The position numbers and the translations under genes were made by a program. A DNA stretch of 48,952 nucleotides from Clostridia bacterium (lineage in GTDB: Bacteria > Bacillota > Clostridia > Monoglobales > Monoglobaceae): contig JAFQIA010000015.1 in assembly GCA_017397725.1 (NCBI GenBank), positions 1 to 48,952 of the forward strand, in the 5' to 3' direction. Positions 32,314 to 41,278 of the stretch are shown here, piece after piece (the stretch's first letter is position 1; every line of letters begins with the position of its first letter). The notes below the pieces were generated by a model that saw only the letters and a list, made by a program, of their open reading frames with translations, was not told where the DNA came from and made no database searches.

Positions 32314-32977
32314 ACGGAGAATTGTGTTTTCCAAAACCGGAATGGGCAAGTATATCTCCCATCTGGATTTGCTCCGGTGTTTTACCCGAACCATCCGACG
32401 GAGCGGGCTTGAGGTAGTCTATTCTCAGGGCTTTAACCCCCACCAGAAGATGACCTTTTCTCTGCCGCTGCCCATCGGAGTGACCGGAGAATGTGAGACG
32501 GTGGATATTCAGTTCCAGGACGGGGTCACCGATGACGAAATTATGGAAAAGCTGAATCAGAATCTCCCGATGGATATTCGTGTGCGTTCTGTGGGGGACC
32601 CCATCCACAAGGCGGCAGAGATTACTGCGGCAGAATACCGGATGGAGGCCATCGCAACCGAGATGGTTTCGGAGCATAAAATTCAGGCGTTTTTTGGACA
32701 GGGCGAGGTTCTGGCAACCAAAAAGACCAAGAAAAAAGGCGAAACCACTGTGAACATTCTGGATTATGTCAGGAGCTGGGAAATTACCGGTATTGCCGAG
32801 GGCGGGTTCTGTCTTCGGGTGATTGTGGATGCCGGCGGCGAGCGGAACTTAAAACCGGAGCTTTTGGCAAATGCGTTAAATGACTATCTGGCACCCATCA
32901 AGATTGAGGGATGGGATATCTGCCGAAAGAAAATTTTCTGCCATCTGGATGAAACGCTGCAGGAAGAATTCAGATAA
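32306..32977 (+). CDS. DUF2344 radical-SAM-associated protein (TIGR03936)
   Basis: A 223-residue protein that begins SKRRIVFSKTGMGKYISHLDLLRCF after a TTG start at 32306. GAGGAGGT (32291-32298) seven bases upstream supports this start, which overlaps the radical SAM stop by 8 bp. GLEVVYSQGFNPHQKMTFSLPLPIG and VRSVGDP are the family's conserved blocks. It always accompanies the TIGR03960 radical SAM protein, so a shared substrate is inferred. RNase G and the rplU operon, common neighbours elsewhere, are absent here. Confidence 0.85.
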   Translation: MSKRRIVFSKTGMGKYISHLDLLRCFTRTIRRSGLEVVYSQGFNPHQKMTFSLPLPIGVTGECETVDIQFQDGVTDDEIMEKLNQNLPMDIRVRSVGDPIHKAAEITAAEYRMEAIATEMVSEHKIQAFFGQGEVLATKKTKKKGETTVNILDYVRSWEITGIAEGGFCLRVIVDAGGERNLKPELLANALNDYLAPIKIEGWDICRKKIFCHLDETLQEEFR

Positions 32978-33026
32978 AGACATATTTGTCCACCTGCTGT
33001 CATAGGATAAGGTGGAGGTGTTCTCT

Positions 33027-33293
33027 ATGATGGTGGATACGGCATCGGTATTTCTCTCCTTGGCGGGAGTGTTTCTGCTCTATCTTTTTTGCAAAGTGTT
33101 TCTCAAACCCCTTGGTTGGCTGTTTCGGTTGTTTCTCTCCTGTTTGTTGGGCGGAGCGGGACTTTGGACGGCAAATTTCCTACTGGGTGCATTGGGTTGG
33201 CACCTTGCAATCAACCCCCTGAATTGTATGATTGCGGGGGTATTGGGAATCCCCGGCGTGGTGCTTGCGCGGATTCTGAGTTTGATTTTGTGA
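33027..33293 (+). CDS. bofA: BofA, sigma-K-processing inhibitor
   Basis: An 88-residue membrane protein with two or three hydrophobic helices and the C-terminal family signature HLAINPLNCMIAGVLGIPGV followed by a hydrophobic tail. BofA holds SpoIVFB inactive together with SpoIVFA in the outer forespore membrane until the forespore signal arrives. GGTGGAGG lies 8 bases upstream of ATG 33027; a longer frame from 33012 would include the ribosome binding site. The length equals the Bacillus protein. It is only 3 kb from spoIVFB in this window. A terminator follows. Confidence 0.85.
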   Translation: MMVDTASVFLSLAGVFLLYLFCKVFLKPLGWLFRLFLSCLLGGAGLWTANFLLGALGWHLAINPLNCMIAGVLGIPGVVLARILSLIL

Positions 33294-33301
33294 AACAGGA
33301 T

Positions 33302-33342
33302 AAAAAAACAGTCGATTTTACTGAAAAAATCGGCTGTTTTTT
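33302..33342 (+). terminator. Terminator after bofA
   Basis: AAAAACAGTCGATTTT and AAAATCGGCTGTTTTT form a 16-bp stem with one G-T pair over a six-base loop. The final T-run directly precedes the purL -35 box. Confidence 0.88.
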
Positions 33343-33343
33343 C

Positions 33344-33372
33344 TTGACAAAATCCGCCGTTAAAGGTAGAAT
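33344..33372 (+). promoter_or_regulatory. Promoter of the purine operon
   Basis: TTGACA (33344-33349), 17 bp, TAGAAT (33367-33372). The start of transcription near 33379 leaves a 56-base leader to the purL ATG, too short for a purine riboswitch, and none is seen. Confidence 0.88.
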
Positions 33373-33434
33373 ATATGTTGGATTTTCATTTTTTTGAAAA
33401 TCCTGTTAATACGATTCAAGAATGGAGCATAAAC

Positions 33435-36400
33435 ATGGGTATCAAACGACTTTTTGTAGAAAAAAAGAAAGGCTTTGACATTGAAGCAAAAGCAATGTGC
33501 CGGGATTTGAAAGAGAATCTGGGACTGAAAGGTCTTACCGGCGTGCGGATGATCAACCGCTATGACGTGGATGGCATCTCCGATGCAGAATTGGAGCTGA
33601 CCAAACCCACCGTGTTTGCAGAACCGCAGGTGGACAACCTGACCATGGAAACCCTGGACATTCCCGAGGGGAAATATTTTGCCATGGAGTATCTGCCCGG
33701 TCAGTTTGACCAGAGAGCGGATAGTGCCGCACAATGTGTGCAGATTATGACCGGAGGTGCAAAACCCACCGTTCGTACTGCCAAGATTGTGGTTCTTTTG
33801 GGTGATGTTACGGATGAGGAACTTCACGCAGCAGAAAAGTATTGTGTCAATCCGGTGGAATCCCGCCTTGCAAGCCTTGAAAAGCCGGATACCCTTTTGG
33901 ACAATCCTGAAATTCCGGAGGATGTCAAAACTCTGGACGGCTTTATCGATGCCAATGAGGATGGACTCAAGGCAATCATTGCGGATATGGGTCTTGCTAT
34001 GGACTTGGGGGATATCACCTTCTGTCAGCAATACTTCAAGAATACCGAAAAACGCAATCCCACCATTACCGAGGTGCGGATGATTGATACCTATTGGTCT
34101 GACCATTGCCGTCACACCACATTCTCTACCATCCTTGACAATGTAGAGATTCAGGACAAGCTGATTGCCGGTGTGTATGAGGAATACTTAAAATCCCGTG
34201 CCAATGTTTATGGCGACAGAAAGAAGAACATCTGCCTGATGGATATTGCGACCATCGCAGTAAAAGAACTGAAAAAGCAGGGCGTTTTGAAGGCTTTGGA
34301 CGAGTCTGAAGAAATCAACGCCTGCAGCATCAATGTCAAGGTGGAAATGACCGACGGTACCGAAGAAGACTGGTTGGTGATGTTCAAGAACGAAACTCAT
34401 AACCACCCCACCGAAATTGAACCCTTTGGCGGTGCGGCAACCTGTCTTGGCGGTGCAATCCGTGACCCGCTGTCCGGTCGTTCTTATGTGTATCAGGCAA
34501 TGCGTGTCACCGGTTCCGGTGACCCCAGAACTACCTTGAAGGACACTATGGTAGGAAAACTCCCCCAGAGAAAGATTACCGTTGGTGCGGCACAAGGTTA
34601 CAGTTCCTACGGCAACCAGATTGGTCTTGCAACCGGGCAGGTAGCCGAGGTCTATGACGAGGGCTATGTTGCAAAGCGTATGGAAATCGGCGCGGTGATT
34701 GCAGCAGCGCCCAAAGAAAATGTTGTCCGTGAAGTTCCGGAAGCCGGGGATGTTGTAGTCCTGCTTGGCGGAATGACCGGCCGTGACGGTTGCGGCGGTG
34801 CAACCGGTTCTTCCAAGGCACACGATGACAGCTCCTTGGCAAGCTGTGGCGCAGAGGTACAAAAGGGTAATGCACCGGTGGAAAGAAAGCTGCAACGTTT
34901 GTTCCGCAAGAAAGAGGTTACTCAACTGATCCGCCGTTGTAACGACTTTGGCGCAGGCGGTGTTTCGGTTGCTATTGGTGAATTGGCAGACGGTCTCATC
35001 ATCAACCTTGACAAGGTTCCCAAAAAGTATGAGGGCCTTGATGGTACCGAGCTTGCGATTTCCGAATCTCAGGAGCGTATGGCTGTGGTTGTCCGTGCCA
35101 AGGATGCAGAAACCTTTATTAACGAAGCTGACAAAGAGAATCTGGAAGCGGTTATCGTGGCTGAGGTCAATGACAGCAACCGCCTGAAGATGCTTTGGAG
35201 AGGAAAGACCATCTGTGACATCAGCAGAGATTTCCTCAATACCAATGGTGCGGAAAAGCACAACGATGTTCTGGTTCCTGAGGCAAACTATGACAGTGCA
35301 CTCTTTGACACCACGCCTCAGGGCAACAACTGGGAAGAAAAGACCCTCAACCTGATGAAGGATTTGAATGTGGCATCCCAGAAAGGCTTGATAGAGCGGT
35401 TTGACAGCACCATCGGGGCAGGCTCTGTGTTTATGCCTTACGGCGGAAAGTATCAGCTGACCCCGCAGCAGAATATGGTGGCAAAGATTCCTACCATCCA
35501 CAAGGAAACTGAAACCGCAACGGTGATGGCATATGGTTACAATCCCAGAATTTCCAAGGAAAATCCGTTCCTTGGCTCTGTCTATGCAGTGGTGGATTCT
35601 GTGACCCGTGCAGTCTGTGCCGGTGCAGATTACAAGGATATCTACCTGACCTTCCAGGAATATTTTGAGCGTTTGGGCACCGACAAGACCCGTTGGGGCA
35701 AGCCCTTGTCTGCACTTCTGGGTGGATACCTTGCACAGAAAGAGTTGGGCATCGCTGCCATCGGCGGTAAGGATAGTATGTCTGGTTCCTTTAATGACAT
35801 TGACGTTCCCCCCACGCTGGTTTCGTTTGCAGTTGCACCGATTCGTGCAAAGGTTGCAACCTCCGGAGAATTTAAGGGCAGCAACAATCTGGTATTCTGG
35901 ATTAAGCCCAAGTACGACGAAAACAATATGCCCAAGTTTGAAAGCTTAAAGGCAATGTATGATATGCTCTGCATGATGATCAATGACACCAAGGTGAACC
36001 TGATTCAGTCTGCATGGGCAGTGGGTTACGGCGGTGTGATGGAAGCCGTTGCCAAGATGGGCTTTGGTAACAAGATTGGTTTCCAGTTCAACGGTTGTTG
36101 TGACAAGAAAGACCTGTTCAAGGCTTGCTACGGCAGTGTGCTGATTGAGGTAAAAGGAATTGGCGCAACCGGTTTGATGGGTGATATGGTGGATGTTGTA
36201 AAACTCGGCCACACCACCGACGGAACCGATATCGTAATTGATGATGAGCGTATCTCCTTGAATAGTTTGATTGACGCTTGGCAGAATCCTCTGGAAGAGG
36301 TCTTTGCCACCAAGGCAGATTTTGAGGATGTGGGTATGAAGACCTTTGCCTTTGGCGAAAGAGTCAACATCAAGCCCTCTCAGTCCTTTGCAAAACCCAG

Positions 36401-37190
36401 AATCTTTATCCCGGCATTCCCCGGCACCAACTGTGAATACGATTCTGCCCGTGCTTTTGAGCGTGCAGGTGGTGTGGCGGATATTCAGGTGTTCAAGAAC
36501 CTGAAACCGGAGCATATTGAAGATTCTATCAACCGGTTTGTAGAGTCCATCAAGCAGGCACAAATTATTATGTTGCCCGGTGGTTTCAGCGGCGGTGACG
36601 AGCCGGACGGCTCCGGCAAGTTCATCAAGGCGGCATTTGAAAACGAGCGTGTCAAGGATGCAGTGATGGAGATGCTTTACAAGCGTGATGGCTTGATGCT
36701 GGGTATCTGTAACGGATTCCAGGCACTTATCAAGCTGGGGCTGGTTCCCTATGGTGAAATCCGCAAGGTGGATGACACCTGCCCGACCTTGACCTTTAAC
36801 ACCATCGGCCGCCACGTATCCCAGATTGTTTCCACCCGAATTTCTTCGGTCAAATCTCCGTGGTTCAGCGGTGTCAACTTAGGTGACATTCACCAGATTG
36901 CCGTTTCTCACGGTGAGGGCCGTTTTGTGGCAAGCCCTGAAGTGATTGCTGAGATGGAAAAGAACGGCCAGATTGCAACCCAGTATGTGGATTTGAGCGG
37001 CAATCCCACCTATGAGATGCCTTACAACCCCAACGGTTCCTACTATGCCATCGAGGGTATTACCAGTAAGGATGGTCGTATCTTGGGTAAGATGGGTCAC
37101 TCTGAGCGCTTTAAGGATGATGTGTTTAAGAACATCCCCGGCGATAAGGACCAGAAAATCTTCTTGTCCGGCGTACAATATTTCAAATAA
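33435..37190 (+). CDS. purL: Phosphoribosylformylglycinamidine synthase, large single-chain form
   Basis: A 1251-residue FGAR amidotransferase for step 4 of purine synthesis: FGAR + ATP + glutamine to FGAM. The synthetase half has ETHNHPTEIEPFGGAATCLGGAIRD, DCGGATGSSKAHDD-like loops and GAGGVSVAIGELADG. The C-terminal class I glutaminase (about 985-1251) has PGGFSGGDEPDGSGKF, the nucleophile region GICNGFQ, and a terminal HSER motif. The single-chain form replaces separate purS, purL and purQ. ATG 33435 follows GGAG with 7-base spacing and suits the promoter; an upstream ATG at 33375 sits at the transcription start. First gene of a long operon. Confidence 0.95.
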   Translation: MGIKRLFVEKKKGFDIEAKAMCRDLKENLGLKGLTGVRMINRYDVDGISDAELELTKPTVFAEPQVDNLTMETLDIPEGKYFAMEYLPGQFDQRADSAAQCVQIMTGGAKPTVRTAKIVVLLGDVTDEELHAAEKYCVNPVESRLASLEKPDTLLDNPEIPEDVKTLDGFIDANEDGLKAIIADMGLAMDLGDITFCQQYFKNTEKRNPTITEVRMIDTYWSDHCRHTTFSTILDNVEIQDKLIAGVYEEYLKSRANVYGDRKKNICLMDIATIAVKELKKQGVLKALDESEEINACSINVKVEMTDGTEEDWLVMFKNETHNHPTEIEPFGGAATCLGGAIRDPLSGRSYVYQAMRVTGSGDPRTTLKDTMVGKLPQRKITVGAAQGYSSYGNQIGLATGQVAEVYDEGYVAKRMEIGAVIAAAPKENVVREVPEAGDVVVLLGGMTGRDGCGGATGSSKAHDDSSLASCGAEVQKGNAPVERKLQRLFRKKEVTQLIRRCNDFGAGGVSVAIGELADGLIINLDKVPKKYEGLDGTELAISESQERMAVVVRAKDAETFINEADKENLEAVIVAEVNDSNRLKMLWRGKTICDISRDFLNTNGAEKHNDVLVPEANYDSALFDTTPQGNNWEEKTLNLMKDLNVASQKGLIERFDSTIGAGSVFMPYGGKYQLTPQQNMVAKIPTIHKETETATVMAYGYNPRISKENPFLGSVYAVVDSVTRAVCAGADYKDIYLTFQEYFERLGTDKTRWGKPLSALLGGYLAQKELGIAAIGGKDSMSGSFNDIDVPPTLVSFAVAPIRAKVATSGEFKGSNNLVFWIKPKYDENNMPKFESLKAMYDMLCMMINDTKVNLIQSAWAVGYGGVMEAVAKMGFGNKIGFQFNGCCDKKDLFKACYGSVLIEVKGIGATGLMGDMVDVVKLGHTTDGTDIVIDDERISLNSLIDAWQNPLEEVFATKADFEDVGMKTFAFGERVNIKPSQSFAKPRIFIPAFPGTNCEYDSARAFERAGGVADIQVFKNLKPEHIEDSINRFVESIKQAQIIMLPGGFSGGDEPDGSGKFIKAAFENERVKDAVMEMLYKRDGLMLGICNGFQALIKLGLVPYGEIRKVDDTCPTLTFNTIGRHVSQIVSTRISSVKSPWFSGVNLGDIHQIAVSHGEGRFVASPEVIAEMEKNGQIATQYVDLSGNPTYEMPYNPNGSYYAIEGITSKDGRILGKMGHSERFKDDVFKNIPGDKDQKIFLSGVQYFK

Positions 37191-37200
37191 AATGTCTTAT

Positions 37201-37229
37201 GACGCATACTCTCAGGCAGGGTATGCGTC
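37201..37229 (+). other. Intergenic hairpin between purL and the phosphorylase gene
   Basis: GACGCATAC (37201-37209) pairs perfectly with GTATGCGTC (37221-37229) over an 11-base loop. Only a weak T-run (TGTTTTAC) follows, so it may be a leaky terminator or an RNA-processing or stability element in the operon. Confidence 0.5.
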
Positions 37230-37255
37230 GGGCTGTTTTACAAAGGAGAATCGGT

Positions 37256-38053
37256 ATGTATCAGCAAGCGGCGGAATTTATCGCAAGCAAACTCCATAGT
37301 AAGCCGCAAATCGGGTTGGTTCTGGGTACAGGACTGAATTCGTTGGCAGATGCCATCGAAGATGCGGTAGTGATTCCTTTTTCTGAGATTCCTCATTTTC
37401 CGGTTTCCACCGTCCACCAAGGGAATTTGGTGGCAGGCAGATTAAACGGAAAAGCGGTGCTTTGTATGCAAGGCAGGATTCATTTCTATGAGGGTTACTC
37501 CATGCAACAGTTGGGACTGCCGATTCAGGTAATGCGTGTTTTGGGCGTTAAAACGGTGATTCTTACCAATGCGTCCGGCGGCATCTGCGAAAGTTATTTC
37601 CCCGGTGAGATTGTGATGCTCTCGGACCATATCAAACTGGCACCGGAAAGTCCTCTCTGTGGAAAGAATCCCGAAGCGCTGGGCGAACGGTTTTTCGATA
37701 TGACCACCGCCTATGACCAAGAATTAAGAAACCTTGCCAAAGAGGCGGCAGAAGAGCTTGGGTTGCCTTTACCGGAAGGGGTTTATGCCTATATGGGAGG
37801 CCCCCAGTTTGAAACACCGGCAGAGATTCGTGCCTTGCGGGTTCTGGGCGCGGACTTGGTGGGTATGTCCACCGTGCCCGAGGTGATTGCTGCAAGACAT
37901 TGCAACGTCAAGGTGTTAGCCTTTTCCTGTGTGACCAATATGGCGGCAGGAATGAAGCAGGGCGGACTTGACAAAGCCGTGATTCAGGATGCAGAGCGTC
38001 GGGGGCAAAATGATATGCTGAAATTACTGACAAAGGTGGTGGAAAAGCTGTGA
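37256..38053 (+). CDS. punA: Purine-nucleoside phosphorylase
   Basis: A 265-residue trimeric-type phosphorylase for inosine and guanosine. Phosphate loop LGTGLNSL, FPVSTVHQGN, GRIHFYEGY, LTNASGGI, and the base pocket MGGPQFETPAEIRALRVLGAD followed by GMSTVPEVIAARH and CVTNMAAGM. AAAGGAG eight bases upstream sets ATG 37256; an in-frame ATG at 37199 would fall in the intergenic hairpin. Its stop overlaps the luxS GTG start by 4 bp. Placing salvage inside a biosynthetic operon links it to inosine released by deaminated SAH or MTA metabolites. Confidence 0.92.
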   Translation: MYQQAAEFIASKLHSKPQIGLVLGTGLNSLADAIEDAVVIPFSEIPHFPVSTVHQGNLVAGRLNGKAVLCMQGRIHFYEGYSMQQLGLPIQVMRVLGVKTVILTNASGGICESYFPGEIVMLSDHIKLAPESPLCGKNPEALGERFFDMTTAYDQELRNLAKEAAEELGLPLPEGVYAYMGGPQFETPAEIRALRVLGADLVGMSTVPEVIAARHCNVKVLAFSCVTNMAAGMKQGGLDKAVIQDAERRGQNDMLKLLTKVVEKL

Positions 38054-38508
38054 AACGAATTGCAAGCTTTGATGTAGACCACAGAACCATTACCGAGGGG
38101 ATGTATATCTCCCGCATTGACGGTGATGTTGTTACTTATGATTTGAGAATGAAAAAACCCAATCAGGGCGATTTGCTCTCCAATAGTGAGATGCACTCTC
38201 TGGAGCATATGTTTGCGACGGTGGTGCGCAACTCCGCCTTGGGGGACAAGGTGATTTACTTTGGCCCTATGGGTTGCCAGACAGGCTTTTATTTGTTGAT
38301 GCGGCACGACAATCATCAGGAAAACCTTGCCTTGGTCAAAGATGTTTTGCGCAAGGTGATGGACTATGATGGCGAGATGCCCGGAAACAGCGAGATTGAA
38401 TGTGGCAATTACCGCTCCTTGAGTATGCCTCTTGCCAAAGAGGCAGCACGCCGATACTATGAGGCAATCAAGGATAAGACGGTTGAAGATATGAGGTATA
38501 CCAAATGA
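38050..38508 (+). CDS. luxS: S-ribosylhomocysteine lyase LuxS
   Basis: A 152-residue metalloenzyme that splits S-ribosylhomocysteine into homocysteine and DPD, the precursor of autoinducer-2. Metal site HSLEH (residues 53-57) with the third ligand in GPMGCQTGFY, whose cysteine is catalytic. SFDVDHRTITEGMY is the usual N-terminus. The start codon is GTG in a GTGA overlap with the phosphorylase stop, and the stop overlaps the next gene by ATGA, so three proteins are translationally coupled. The SRH-producing nucleosidase (Pfs/MtnN) is not in the window. Confidence 0.95.
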   Translation: MKRIASFDVDHRTITEGMYISRIDGDVVTYDLRMKKPNQGDLLSNSEMHSLEHMFATVVRNSALGDKVIYFGPMGCQTGFYLLMRHDNHQENLALVKDVLRKVMDYDGEMPGNSEIECGNYRSLSMPLAKEAARRYYEAIKDKTVEDMRYTK

Positions 38509-39710
38509 GTATCTTGATTCAAAATGTGACGGCGGTTACTATGCGTGAGGAGCTGCCGGTGATGGAAAACGCGTTTCTTGGGATTCAGGAAAACAGGATT
38601 TCCTATCTGGGAACTGAAAAACCCCAAGAAAGCTATGATGAAGTGTTAGACGGCAGCGGTATGGTTGCTATGCCCGGTCTGGTCAACGCCCATACCCATA
38701 CGGCGATGACCTTGTTGCGCAGCTATGCCGATGATATGAACTTGCAGGACTGGTTGTTCCAGAAGATTTTCCCCTTTGAGGATACCCTGACCCCCGAAAT
38801 GGTGTATGAGGGTAGCGTCAGGGGAATTCAGGAAATGCTGGCAAGCGGCACTACCTGTTTTCACGATATGTACTTCTTTCAGGAAGAAACTGCCCGTGCG
38901 GCAGAAGAACTGGGGATTCGGGGCGTACTCTGTGAGGGTATCACCGATTCGGTATTGGAGAAAAAGCTGCAAAAAACCGATGCACTTCTTGAACAAGTGA
39001 AAAACGGCAGCGGCAGACTGAAGGTGGGGATTTCCCCCCATGCGGTGTATACCTGTAGTGAGGAAACCTTAAGGGCCTGTGTTCGCTACGCCAAGGAGCA
39101 TCAGCTAAGGATTCACACCCACCTTGCAGAAACCAAGACCGAGGATTTGGATTGTGTCAAAGCCCACCAAATGACGCCCACCCAATGGATGGAGTATTGT
39201 GGCATCTTTGATGTCCCCTGTACGGCGGCGCATGGTGTCTGGTTCTCGGATGAGGATATGGAGATTCTGAAAAACCATAGTGTTACGGTGGTGCACAATC
39301 CGGTGAGCAATCTCAAGCTTGCCTCCGGTGTTGCAGAGATTCCCAAACTGAAGGAAAAAGGAATCAACATTGCCCTTGGTACCGATGGGGCGTCCAGTAA
39401 CAACAATCTGGATTTGTTTGAAGAAATCAAGCTGACCGGAATCCTGCATAAGGGGATTCAGTTAGACCCCACCCTGCTCCCTGCGTGGGAGGTTTTGAAG
39501 ATGGCAACGGTGAACGGTGCCAAGGCTTTGGGATATGAGAATTTGGGTCTCTTAAAAGAAGGGTATCTGGCAGATTTGATTTTGTTGGATTTTGCAAAGC
39601 CGCATCTGACCCCTAATCATAACACGGTATCCAATTTGGTTTACGCCGTGCGGGGCTTTGATGTTGCATATACTCTGGTAGACGGAAAGATTGTCTATCA
39701 AAAATCATAA
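38505..39710 (+). CDS. mtaD: 5-methylthioadenosine / S-adenosylhomocysteine deaminase
   Basis: A 401-residue amidohydrolase. Metal ligands: NAHTHTAMTLLR (H-x-H), HTHLAETK, AHGVW and GTDGASSNNN with the catalytic Asp. The family deaminates SAH and MTA (and sometimes adenosine-like nucleosides) at the adenine ring. It is coupled by ATGA to luxS. With the phosphorylase it would turn the adenine side of the methyl cycle into hypoxanthine-type products usable for purine salvage. Substrate preference is inferred from the family and neighbours. Confidence 0.88.
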   Translation: MSILIQNVTAVTMREELPVMENAFLGIQENRISYLGTEKPQESYDEVLDGSGMVAMPGLVNAHTHTAMTLLRSYADDMNLQDWLFQKIFPFEDTLTPEMVYEGSVRGIQEMLASGTTCFHDMYFFQEETARAAEELGIRGVLCEGITDSVLEKKLQKTDALLEQVKNGSGRLKVGISPHAVYTCSEETLRACVRYAKEHQLRIHTHLAETKTEDLDCVKAHQMTPTQWMEYCGIFDVPCTAAHGVWFSDEDMEILKNHSVTVVHNPVSNLKLASGVAEIPKLKEKGINIALGTDGASSNNNLDLFEEIKLTGILHKGIQLDPTLLPAWEVLKMATVNGAKALGYENLGLLKEGYLADLILLDFAKPHLTPNHNTVSNLVYAVRGFDVAYTLVDGKIVYQKS

Positions 39711-39724
39711 AAGGAGAGAGAAGA

Positions 39725-40222
39725 ATGGCAAAAGTTGCAATTGTAATGGGAAGTAATTCCGATTTGCCCGTGGTCAAAGGGGCAATCGACCAGTTAAAAG
39801 AGTTTGGGGTAGAGTTTGAGGCGCATGTGATTTCCGCCCATCGCACCCCCTATGAGGCAGAGGAATTTGCAAAGAATGCAAAGGCAAACGGTGTTCAGGT
39901 CATCATTGCGGCAGCCGGCAAGGCGGCACACCTTGGCGGTGTGATTGCGGCATATACCACCCTTCCGGTGATTGCCCTGCCCATCAAGTCATCCTTGATG
40001 GACGGCTTGGATTCCTTGCTTTCCATGGTGCAGATGCCCTCGGGCATTCCGGTTGCTACCGTTGCAGTCAATGGCGCGGACAATGCGGGAATTCTGGCAG
40101 TACAGATGTTGGCGCTTTCCGATCCGGTTCTGGCAGAAAAGCTGGAGGCGTTTAAAGTGAATATGGCGGCAGCTGTAAGAAAAAAAGACGCACAATTACA
40201 AGAAGACTTAAAGAAACTTTAA
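39725..40222 (+). CDS. purE: N5-carboxyaminoimidazole ribonucleotide mutase (class I PurE)
   Basis: A 165-residue PurE with the octamer-forming class I motifs: VMGSNSDLP, ISAHRTP, AAGKAAHLGG, and SSLMDGLDSLLSMVQMPSGIPV. It rearranges N5-CAIR to CAIR. Its partner PurK is not in this operon or window. AAGGAGAGAG precedes the ATG. It sits 14 bp after mtaD. Confidence 0.94.
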   Translation: MAKVAIVMGSNSDLPVVKGAIDQLKEFGVEFEAHVISAHRTPYEAEEFAKNAKANGVQVIIAAAGKAAHLGGVIAAYTTLPVIALPIKSSLMDGLDSLLSMVQMPSGIPVATVAVNGADNAGILAVQMLALSDPVLAEKLEAFKVNMAAAVRKKDAQLQEDLKKL

Positions 40223-40240
40223 TATACAGGAGGAAGAATC

Positions 40241-41278
40241 ATGAGTCAGGCTTACAAAAATGCAGGTGTAGACGTAGAGGCGGGTTATAAAGCCGTAGAA
40301 TTGATGAAGGAACATGTCAAGCGTACCAATATCCCCGGAGTGCTTTCGGGCATCGGTGGTTTTGGCGGCTTGTTTGAGATTGGTACCGGTTACAAAAATC
40401 CGGTGCTGGTTTCTGGTACTGACGGTGTTGGTACCAAACTGAAGTTGGCATTTATTATGGACAAGCACGATACCGTAGGACAGGACTGTGTGGCAATGTG
40501 TGTCAATGACATCGCTTGCGGCGGTGCGAAGCCCCTGTTCTTTTTGGACTATATCGCAGTGGGAAAGAATGTACCCGAGCGGGTTGCTGATATCGTCAAG
40601 GGTGTGGCAGACGGTTGTGTGCAGGCGGGTTGTGCTTTGATTGGCGGAGAAACTGCGGAAATGCCCGGTTTCTATGATCCGGAAGAATACGATCTGGCAG
40701 GGTTCTCTGTGGGTATCGTAGACAAGGATGATATTATCGACGGCTCCAAACTGGAAACCGGCGATGTGATTATCGGTGTCAAATCCTCCGGCGTCCATTC
40801 CAATGGTTATTCTCTGGTGCGTAAGGTCTTTGGTATTGATGACAGTCAGGACTGCGTTAAGAGAATGCATACCTTTAGCGATGAGTTGGGTATGAGCGTG
40901 GGCGAGGCTCTGCTTACCCCCACCAAAATCTATGTAAAGCCTCTGCTTTCTGTGATTGATCAGGTGGATGTCCGTGCGGTATCTCATATTACCGGCGGTG
41001 GATTTATTGAGAACATCCCCAGAATGCTCAAAGAGGGCACCCGTGCAAAGATTGACAAGAACAGCTTTGAGGTTCTGCCCATCTTCAAGATGATTCAAAA
41101 GCTTGGCGATGTTTCGGAGCGGGATATGTTCAATACCTATAATATGGGTGTTGGTCTGATGTTTGCAGTTCCCAAGAACCAGGCAGACAAGGCGTTGGAA
41201 ATCCTCCGTGCAGCAGGAGAAACCGCAAGTGTGGTCGGTGAGATTGTTGCCGGTGAAAAGGGAGTGGACATATGCTAA
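40241..41278 (+). CDS. purM: Phosphoribosylformylglycinamidine cyclo-ligase
   Basis: A 345-residue AIR synthetase (step 5 of purine synthesis). [31 protein letters not shown], and [10 protein letters not shown] define the ATP and FGAM pockets; [12 protein letters not shown] and [10 protein letters not shown] complete the family pattern. AGGAGGAAG precedes the ATG. It ends inside the start of purN (7-bp overlap). Confidence 0.96.
   Translation: MSQAYKNAGVDVEAGYKAVELMKEHVKRTNIPGVLSGIGGFGGLFEIGTGYKNPVLVSGTDGVGTKLKLAFIMDKHDTVGQDCVAMCVNDIACGGAKPLFFLDYIAVGKNVPERVADIVKGVADGCVQAGCALIGGETAEMPGFYDPEEYDLAGFSVGIVDKDDIIDGSKLETGDVIIGVKSSGVHSNGYSLVRKVFGIDDSQDCVKRMHTFSDELGMSVGEALLTPTKIYVKPLLSVIDQVDVRAVSHITGGGFIENIPRMLKEGTRAKIDKNSFEVLPIFKMIQKLGDVSERDMFNTYNMGVGLMFAVPKNQADKALEILRAAGETASVVGEIVAGEKGVDIC

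Noticed and set aside
33379..33434. Purine riboswitch or other leader regulator ahead of purL
   Set aside because: The leader from the mapped promoter is only about 56 bases and shows no aptamer-like stems.
31081..35501. Two 437-residue minus-strand frames opposite the radical SAM gene and purL
   Set aside because: Both lie fully antisense to strongly conserved enzymes and are low-information shadows.
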